From positions 1-9,883 of the forward strand of contig JAITKC010000035.1 in assembly GCA_031278665.1 (NCBI GenBank): a stretch of DNA of 9,883 bases. The letters run 5' to 3'. Below the pieces are notes generated by a model. That model did no database searches, was not told the origin of the DNA, and was given only the letters and a program-made list of their open reading frames with translations. Below, piece by piece: positions 5,157 to 9,883 of the stretch (the stretch's first letter is position 1; each line of letters begins with the position of its first letter). The translations under genes and the position numbers were made by a program. Origin of the DNA: Bifidobacteriaceae bacterium (GTDB taxonomy: Bacteria; Actinomycetota; Actinomycetes; Actinomycetales; WQXJ01).

Positions 5157-7201
5157 GCTTCGCCTATCCGTGGCTGTTGGCCGTCCTGCCGGCGCTGGCC
5201 GCCGCGGCGCTGGCCTTGGCCGCCCGCCGCCGGCGCGGCTCGAAGGCCTTCGCCGGCACCCGGCTGGCCAACACCGCCGGTTTCGCCGGCCTGCCGGGCT
5301 ACGCCGCGATCGCCCGCCAGCACCACGTCTCCGCCGCCATCGCCCTGGCGGCGGCGGGAGCGACCGCGCTGGGGGCGGTGGCGCTGGCGGCCCGGCCGGT
5401 CTCGGTGGCCGAGGCCCAGCCGCAAAACCGCTCGCGCGACGTGGTGCTCTGCCTCGACGTGTCGGGGTCGATGTATCCGGTCGACGCCGAGGTGATCGGG
5501 CAGTTCCGGGAGATCGTGGCCGGTTTCGACGGCGAGCGGGTGGCGATGTCGTGGTTCAACTCGTCTTCGGTGACGCTGTTCCCGCTGACCGACGACTACG
5601 CCTTCATCGAGCAGACCCTGGCCCCCTTGGAGGGTCAGTTCGAGGCCGTCTCGGAGGCGTTGACCTGGGACGACTGGATGGAGCTGGACCCGGACGCCTG
5701 GCCGGACGACTCCGGGACGCTGCTCGGGGAGGGGTCGTCGCTGCCGGGCGACGGGCTGATGTCGTGTCTGACGCTGTTCGACGACTCCCAGGTCGAGCGG
5801 CCGCGTTCGGTGATCCTCGCGACGGACAATGTGGTGGAGGGCCAACCGATTTTCGAACTTGCCGAAGCTCTCGACATGGCAGCGCGTTCAGGCGTACATG
5901 TGTTTGCGTTATGTCCGGCTGTGTCCGGCTCCGGCTCGTGGTTGGGCGACGACCAGGTCTTCCAGGCGGCGGCGGACGAGTTGCGGGCCGAGGTCGAGGC
6001 GGCCGGCGGCGGGTTCTGGGAGACCGGCCGCTCGCGGTCGGTCTCGGCGATCCTCGAGGCCATCCTGGCCCAGGCGGCCGGGCCGGTCGACGAGCCGCCG
6101 CGGCGGATTGTGACGGACCGGCCGGAATGGGCGATCGCCCTGGTGGCGGCCGGCCTGGCGGGATTGGCCGTGTGGGGCGGGTGGCGGCGTCGGCCGGTTT
6201 GGCCGGCGGTCCTCAGACGCGGCGGCGCGGCCGTCCTGACGGCCGTGATCGCTTGGAACCCGACTGTCGGGGTCGAGAAAGTTTCGGTCCAGGCGGTCGA
6301 CGCCGACGTGGTGGTGTTGGTGGACACCTCGCCGTCGCTGGCGGCCGAGGACTGGGACGGCGCGCGGCCGCGCCTGGAGGGGGTCAAAGCCGACTTGGCG
6401 GCGATCGGCCGGCGCTACTCGGGCGCCCGCGTCGCCATCGTCGCCTTTGACTCGCAAGCGCGTCTGGCGATGCCGCTGTCGAGCGACCCGGGCGCGGTCC
6501 AGGCCGCCGCCGACACCCTGTCGCCGGCCCCGATCTGGCGCGCCTCCGGCTCGTCGATTAGCGCCGGCCTGGCCCTATTGGAAGACCTGATGGCCCGATT
6601 GGCCGAAGAACACCCCGAGCGCGCCCGCTTGGTCTACTACCTGGGCGACGGCGAGCAGACCACCCAGGCGGCGGTCGAGTCGTTCGCCTCGGTCGCGCCG
6701 CTGGTGGACGGGGGAGCGGTGTTCGGCTACGGGACCGCCGCCGGCGGCCAAATGCTGGAGCACCACGAGACGGTGCTGGGGGAGCCGCTCGCGCCGTCCG
6801 ACTACATCATCGGCTCGGACGGGCGGCCGGGTCTGTCGCGCGTCGACGAGCAGGCCCTGGCGGCGATCGCCGCGCAACTCGGCGTCGCCTACGTCCACCG
6901 CGACGCCGACTCCCCGGTGGCCGAGGCGCTGTGGCAAGGCGAGTTGCCGGAACGGCTGGTCGAGGACGGCTCCGCCGCCGGGCGGCCGCTCGGGTTCATT
7001 GTGGCCTGGGCGGTCTTCGGATTGGCGGTCTGGGAGCTGGCGTTTTGCCTGCGGCGGGCCGGCCAGGCCCGCCGGGCGCTGTTGGCCGGGTCGGGGGCGG
7101 CCCGGTTCGGCGGCCTTGGCGCGGGCGCTCGGGTCGCCGCCGGCCCGCGCCGGCCCGGCGCGGGCGGCGGCGGGGCGTTCGCGGGCGGTGTCCGGCTATG
7201 A
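5153..7201 (+). CDS. Double-VWA membrane protein (BatA-BatB-like fusion)
   Basis: This is a 682-residue protein from GTG 5153, chosen because it overlaps the upstream stop (GTGA) and gives the BatA-like start MSFAYPWLL. Order: two membrane spans (about 4-24 and 59-81); the first VWA domain (about 95-310) with an intact metal site LDVSGSM (101-107), SSLPGDG (195-201) and ATDN (D225); two spans (about 325-343 and 352-369); the second VWA domain (about 383-600) with VDTSPS (390-395), GSSIS (466-470) and LGDGE (497-501); and a last span (about 612-632). The tail is Gly/Arg-rich with no recognisable fold. The layout places both VWA domains outside the cytoplasm. In Bat operons BatA and BatB are normally separate proteins of about 320 residues. 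Here one continuous frame spans both, with no stop or frameshift at the join (about residue 340). Both metal sites look functional. A 70-nt low-GC patch with a TTA codon lies inside the first domain. Confidence 0.9.
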   Translation: MSFAYPWLLAVLPALAAAALALAARRRRGSKAFAGTRLANTAGFAGLPGYAAIARQHHVSAAIALAAAGATALGAVALAARPVSVAEAQPQNRSRDVVLCLDVSGSMYPVDAEVIGQFREIVAGFDGERVAMSWFNSSSVTLFPLTDDYAFIEQTLAPLEGQFEAVSEALTWDDWMELDPDAWPDDSGTLLGEGSSLPGDGLMSCLTLFDDSQVERPRSVILATDNVVEGQPIFELAEALDMAARSGVHVFALCPAVSGSGSWLGDDQVFQAAADELRAEVEAAGGGFWETGRSRSVSAILEAILAQAAGPVDEPPRRIVTDRPEWAIALVAAGLAGLAVWGGWRRRPVWPAVLRRGGAAVLTAVIAWNPTVGVEKVSVQAVDADVVVLVDTSPSLAAEDWDGARPRLEGVKADLAAIGRRYSGARVAIVAFDSQARLAMPLSSDPGAVQAAADTLSPAPIWRASGSSISAGLALLEDLMARLAEEHPERARLVYYLGDGEQTTQAAVESFASVAPLVDGGAVFGYGTAAGGQMLEHHETVLGEPLAPSDYIIGSDGRPGLSRVDEQALAAIAAQLGVAYVHRDADSPVAEALWQGELPERLVEDGSAAGRPLGFIVAWAVFGLAVWELAFCLRRAGQARRALLAGSGAARFGGLGAGARVAAGPRRPGAGGGGAFAGGVRL

Positions 7202-7986
7202 GGCTCGGCCGGTTTGTCGACCTGGCCGGCGCGCTGTTGGCGCTGGCCGCGGCGGTCTGGCTGGGGCTGGTCTGGTGGGGCGGGCGGACCGGCGGCGAGG
7301 CCTTCGCCGCCGGCGAATACGCCGACTCCGAGGAGCGCTACGCGCTGGCCGGCTCGTTCATGCCGGCCGAGCGTTGGAAGGCCCTGTTCGGGGCCGGCAC
7401 GGCGGTGTTGGCCGGCGGCAATCCGACGCGCGCCGAGGGCCTGCTGGAAGAGGCGCTCGAAGGCGTGCCGGAGGCCAAAGAATGCCTCGTCCGGGTGAAC
7501 CTGTCCCTGGCGCGCGAACGCCAAGGCGACGACGCCGCCCTCGGCGGCGACCGCCTTGGCGCGGTCGAGTTCTACCGCTTGGCCCTCCAGACGCTCCGGG
7601 ACGGCGACTGCCCGGCCCTGGACGACACAGCGGCCGAGGCGGCCGACCGCCTCGAGCTGAAACTCGAGGACCCCGATGCCCAGCCCGAGGACGACCCTTC
7701 GGACGGCGGCGGCCAAGAGGACGCCGACGACCAGTCGGGCCAGGGCGATGGCCAGTCGGGCGACGGCGGCCAGACCGATCCCGGCGACGGCGGGTCGCTG
7801 GACGGCTCGGGCGACCAGGCCGACGGCTCCGAGGGGTCGGACGGCGACGGCGGCGACCAGGCCGAGGACGACATCGGCGACCGTCTCGAGCGCCTGAACG
7901 ATCAAAACCGCCGAGGCCAACTCGAGCGCCAAGATCAGATCGTCCCGCCCGACTCCCCGGACGCCTGGGACGCCCCGGTCTGGTGA
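7198..7986 (+). CDS. BatC-like TPR protein with acidic low-complexity tail
   Basis: This 262-residue protein has one N-terminal transmembrane segment (about 8-28) and a helical repeat region (about 34-155) resembling tetratricopeptide repeats: AAGEYADSEERYALAG, AGTAVLAGGNPTRAEGLLEEAL and GAVEFYRLALQ. A disordered tail (about 157-225) made almost only of Asp, Gly, Gln, Ser and Glu follows. A short charged helix, DDIGDRLERLNDQNRRGQLE (224-243), closes it and resembles the end of BatC proteins. In Bat operons BatC is the TPR partner of the VWA proteins and is thought to organise the membrane complex. The start ATG 7198 overlaps the preceding stop (ATGA). It is the last gene of the operon. The tail is unusually acidic and glycine-rich. 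The TPR call rests on spacing and hydrophobic pattern rather than a perfect consensus. Confidence 0.82.
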   Translation: MRLGRFVDLAGALLALAAAVWLGLVWWGGRTGGEAFAAGEYADSEERYALAGSFMPAERWKALFGAGTAVLAGGNPTRAEGLLEEALEGVPEAKECLVRVNLSLARERQGDDAALGGDRLGAVEFYRLALQTLRDGDCPALDDTAAEAADRLELKLEDPDAQPEDDPSDGGGQEDADDQSGQGDGQSGDGGQTDPGDGGSLDGSGDQADGSEGSDGDGGDQAEDDIGDRLERLNDQNRRGQLERQDQIVPPDSPDAWDAPVW

Positions 7987-7987
7987 G

Positions 7988-8012
7988 CGGGCCGCAAGCC
8001 CCGTCCGGCCCG
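7988..8012 (+). terminator. Hairpin after the MoxR/Bat operon
   Basis: CGGGCC (7988-7993) pairs with GGCCCG (8007-8012) across a 13-nt loop, starting two bases after the TPR gene's stop codon. No U-tract follows. Position favours a terminator or a 3'-end stabilising hairpin for the operon transcript. Confidence 0.35.
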
Positions 8013-8052
8013 TCCCGCCGTCTCAGGGGAGCCCCAAGGCGTCAAATCGGAC

Positions 8053-8066
8053 ATAATGCCAATTAT
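8053..8066. promoter_or_regulatory. AT-rich dyad, possible operator
   Basis: ATAAT-GCCA-ATTAT is a perfect 5-bp inverted repeat with a 4-nt centre. It overlaps a longer imperfect dyad, AATGCC (7-nt centre) GGCGTT. Such an AT-rich symmetric site stands out strongly in this GC-rich genome. It lies about 135 nt upstream of the hydrolase start and could bind a regulator of that gene. CATAAT (8052-8057) also resembles a -10 element. Confidence 0.3.
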
Positions 8067-8087
8067 CGGCGTTCCCGCGCTTTGGCC

Positions 8088-8123
8088 GCGCCCGCCCGGG
8101 CGGCCCGGCCTGCTTGCGGGCGC
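8088..8123 (+). terminator. Large GC-rich hairpin in the operon-hydrolase gap
   Basis: GCGCCCGC (8088-8095) pairs perfectly with GCGGGCGC (8116-8123). Inside it CCGGG (8096-8100) pairs with CCCGG (8104-8108), so the two stems stack with a seven-base bulge on one side. It could stop read-through from the operon before the hydrolase promoter. It has no U-tract and overlaps the suggested -35 element, so a regulatory role is equally possible. Confidence 0.35.
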
Positions 8124-8142
8124 CGGACCGGTCGCCCATACT
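8114..8142 (+). promoter_or_regulatory. Candidate promoter of the cysteine hydrolase gene
   Basis: TTGCGG (8114-8119) and CATACT (8137-8142) are separated by 17 nt, the usual spacer for a housekeeping promoter. Matches to the consensus are moderate (three and four of six). Transcription would start near 8149, leaving a leader of about 43 nt. Unlike the other genes here, this one has a conventional leader with a ribosome binding site. Confidence 0.38.
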
Positions 8143-8174
8143 GAACTCAGGCGCGGTCCGGCGCCGACGACGAC

Positions 8175-8181
8175 GAAAGGA
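8175..8181 (+). promoter_or_regulatory. Ribosome binding site of the cysteine hydrolase gene
   Basis: GAAAGGA lies ten nucleotides before ATG 8192. It selects this ATG over an in-frame ATG at 8114, whose extra 26 residues are Arg-rich and lie across the promoter and hairpin. Confidence 0.5.
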
Positions 8182-8191
8182 CCACAACCCC

Positions 8192-8824
8192 ATGAACCCT
8201 TCGACCACAGCGTTGTTGCTGATCGAATTCCAAAACGACTTCACCTCGCCCGGCGGAACCCTGCACGATGCCGTCAAGGCGGTCATGGAGGAAACCAACA
8301 TGCTGGACAACGCCGCCAAGACGGCGGCGGCGGTGCGAGCGGCCGGCGGCTGCGTGGTCCACGCGCCGATCCATTTCGCGCCCGGCTACGGCGAACTGAC
8401 CGCCAAGCCGTACGGCATCCTGGCCGGCGTGGTCGACACCGGCTCGTTCGTCGAAGGCGCCTGGGGGTCGCAGATCGTCGAGGCGTTGAGCCCGGAGCCC
8501 GGCGACATCGTGCTGGAGGGAAAACGCGGTCTGGACGCCTTCGCCTCCTCCAACATCGACTTCATCCTCCGGTCCAAGGGCGTCCAGACCGTCGCCTTGG
8601 CCGGATTCTTGACCAACTGCTGTGTCGAGTCGACTATGCGTTCGGCTTACGAACGCGGGTTCGAGGTCATCACCTTGACCGACGCCATGGCCGCCACCAG
8701 CCTCGAAGAGCACGCCAACGCCATCAAGTTCGACTTTCCGATGTTCTCCAAGCCGATGAGCCACATCGAGTTCGTCCTCGCGCTCCAGGCCGGCGCCGCC
8801 GCCGACACCTCCCGCGGCTACTGA
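8192..8824 (+). CDS. Cysteine hydrolase, isochorismatase superfamily
   Basis: This 210-residue cytoplasmic enzyme has the isochorismatase-like fold, whose members hydrolyse amides, ureas or vinyl ethers using an acidic residue, a lysine and a cysteine. Visible elements are LLLIEFQNDF (8-17), with E12 where most members have the catalytic aspartate; the lysine in LEGKRGLDAF (K111); and the cysteine in GFLTNCCVEST (138-148), C144 by alignment with the usual T-N-x-C-V-E-S-T. VHAPIHFAPGY (56-66) forms part of the pocket. Glu in the first position is known in a subgroup with the I-E-F-Q-N start, so this is a variant rather than a clear loss. The substrate cannot be told from sequence; nicotinamide, N-carbamoyl compounds, ureidoacrylate and isochorismate are the family's range. 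The start was chosen by the ribosome binding site and because the conserved domain begins at once. It has its own promoter and converges on the oxidoreductase gene. Confidence 0.9.
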   Translation: MNPSTTALLLIEFQNDFTSPGGTLHDAVKAVMEETNMLDNAAKTAAAVRAAGGCVVHAPIHFAPGYGELTAKPYGILAGVVDTGSFVEGAWGSQIVEALSPEPGDIVLEGKRGLDAFASSNIDFILRSKGVQTVALAGFLTNCCVESTMRSAYERGFEVITLTDAMAATSLEEHANAIKFDFPMFSKPMSHIEFVLALQAGAAADTSRGY

Positions 8825-8842
8825 GCCCGGGCCAGCCAGCCA

Positions 8843-8860
8843 GGCCGGCTCAGGCCGGCC
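8843..8860. terminator. Bidirectional hairpin between hydrolase and oxidoreductase genes
   Basis: GGCCGGC (8843-8849) pairs perfectly with GCCGGCC (8854-8860) around the four-base loop TCAG. The loop contains the TGA stop codon of the minus-strand oxidoreductase gene (8850-8852). The hydrolase gene ends 18 nt before the stem. There is no U-tract. The location between convergent genes supports a shared terminator. Confidence 0.45.
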
Positions 8861-9883
8861 GGGCCAAGGGGGCCAGCGCCTCCAGCACGTGGCGGTAGGC
8901 CCGTCCGGTGGCGCGTCCGATGCCGAGTTCGCAGGTCCGATTGGCGCTCACATAAGCGTCGAAGCGCCCGTCGCCGCCGCCGGCGCGGGCCCGCGCGTCC
9001 TCGGCCGCCCAGACGGCATCGGCCTCCGGACGGGTGGCGGCGGCGGTCAGCTCCGGGTGGAGCATCCCGCGGTCGCCGGCGAAGGCGCAACAGCCCCAGG
9101 CCAGCGGGACGAACACCTCGGCGCCGACCAGGCCGGCCAAGGCGACGAGGTCGTCCTTCGCCCCGATGTGGACGGTCGAGCAAGTCGGATGCACCGCCAC
9201 GGCGCCGAGCCGGCGGTCGACCCGCAGGCGCGGCGACAACTCGCGGCGAACGAACGAGACCGCGTCGACCACCCTCAGCGCTCCGGCTTGCTCCGCCCGC
9301 CTGGCGTCCAAGTGTTCGCGCAGGGATTGCAGGCCGTGGGTGCACGAGGCGGCGTCGGCGACCACCGCCAGCTCTCCCCCGGCCGTCGCGCGCCAAAGCG
9401 CGTCGAAGACGGCCGTCGCCATCTTCGCGGCGCCGTCCGTCAAACCTTTCGAGGTCCACACGGTGCCGCAGCACAGGCCGCCGATGCCGTCCGGGACGGC
9501 CAGGCGGACGCCGGCCAGGCGGCACAGTTGGCCCAGCGCCGCGCCCACGCCGATGCCGCCCGAAACCGGCGCGAATAGCGAATTGACGCAGGTCGCGAAG
9601 TAGACGGCGGCGACGCCAGCCGGGCCGGGGCCGCGAACCTGGCCCCCACCCGAGCCAAGCGTCACATCGCCCCGGCGGCGCGGTCCGGGGCCGGGCAGGT
9701 CCGCCCCGGCCAACGGCACCCACTCTTTCGGCAGCGCTTTGCGGGCCGCCCCGGTCAGGGCCGCCAGCAGCGGCTTCGGGGCCAGGGCGGCGGCCCTAAG
9801 GGCCAGGCGCAGCAAGTCGACGACGACGCCCCAGTGGCCAGCCGCCCACTGGCCGGCCTTTTGGACCGCCGGGCCGCGCCGGG
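8850..9883 (-). CDS. FAD/Fe-S oxidoreductase (D-lactate dehydrogenase type), C-terminal part
   Basis: The reading frame is open through the right edge, so the 5' part lies outside the window; about 344 codons are visible. An internal TTG at 9815 is not the true start, because the frame upstream of it continues with family-like sequence (AGQWAAGHWGVVVDLLRLAL). The visible part holds two cysteine-rich CCG domains. The first has YFATCVNSLF, GLCCGTVWTSKG and ADAASCTHG. The second has HPTCSTVHIG and WGCCAFAGDRGMLHPELT, ending in NRTCELGIGRATGRAYRHVL. These match the C-terminal half of large (about 950-residue) fusion proteins with an N-terminal FAD-linked oxidase domain, a 4Fe-4S segment and CCG domains. 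Such proteins oxidise D-lactate, D-2-hydroxyglutarate or glycolate at the membrane and pass electrons to the respiratory chain. The FAD domain is inferred, not seen. All CCG cysteines appear intact. Confidence 0.88.
   Translation of the reverse strand, partial: RRGPAVQKAGQWAAGHWGVVVDLLRLALRAAALAPKPLLAALTGAARKALPKEWVPLAGADLPGPGPRRRGDVTLGSGGGQVRGPGPAGVAAVYFATCVNSLFAPVSGGIGVGAALGQLCRLAGVRLAVPDGIGGLCCGTVWTSKGLTDGAAKMATAVFDALWRATAGGELAVVADAASCTHGLQSLREHLDARRAEQAGALRVVDAVSFVRRELSPRLRVDRRLGAVAVHPTCSTVHIGAKDDLVALAGLVGAEVFVPLAWGCCAFAGDRGMLHPELTAAATRPEADAVWAAEDARARAGGGDGRFDAYVSANRTCELGIGRATGRAYRHVLEALAPLARPA

Noticed and set aside
9815..9815. Taking TTG 9815 as the true start of the oxidoreductase
   Set aside because: The frame stays open to the window edge, and the residues upstream of 9815 continue the pattern expected for this family between the Fe-S and CCG parts.

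Overview
The window is about 70% GC and carries compactly packed genes with GC-rich third codon positions, GTG and TTG starts, and several promoters that suggest leaderless transcripts. This fits a high-GC Gram-positive bacterium (Actinomycetota). Nothing in the sequence fixes the genus.

Layout. Positions 1-634 are lower in GC and hold no intact gene. They contain a small coiled-coil reading frame broken by a 7-nt tandem duplication, an 11-nt tandem repeat, and a short stretch resembling the 3' end of a tRNA, so this is probably a decayed or recombined segment. Next come three single genes: an EamA-type membrane transporter (minus), a divergent Ogt/MGMT-type DNA alkyltransferase homologue (plus), and a PaaI-type hotdog thioesterase (minus).

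The core of the window (2823-7986, plus) is one tightly coupled operon of the MoxR/Bat type: MoxR AAA+ ATPase, DUF58 protein, a short single-span membrane protein in the place usually held by DUF4381, a double-VWA membrane protein, and a BatC-like TPR protein with a long acidic Gly/Asp/Gln-rich tail. Every junction overlaps (ATGA, 14 nt, GTGA, ATGA), so translation is probably coupled. In this family MoxR ATPases act as chaperones with VWA partner proteins, often at the cell envelope. The unusual point is that the two VWA proteins normally encoded separately (BatA and BatB) are one 682-residue polypeptide here.

After the operon is a 205-nt intergenic region with hairpins, an AT-rich dyad and a plausible promoter. 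It leads to a cysteine hydrolase of the isochorismatase superfamily (plus). This gene converges on the C-terminal part of a large FAD/Fe-S oxidoreductase of the D-lactate dehydrogenase/GlcD-GlcF fusion type (minus), which runs off the right edge.

The strongest unexplained signals are the BatA-BatB fusion, a DUF58 protein with a damaged metal-binding motif, an Ogt homologue lacking residues next to its reactive cysteine and in its DNA-binding motif, identical 7-nt spacing between -10 elements and start codons at three promoters, an 11-nt four-unit direct repeat between two divergent promoters, and a recurring arrangement in which the stop codon lies in the loop of the gene-end hairpin.
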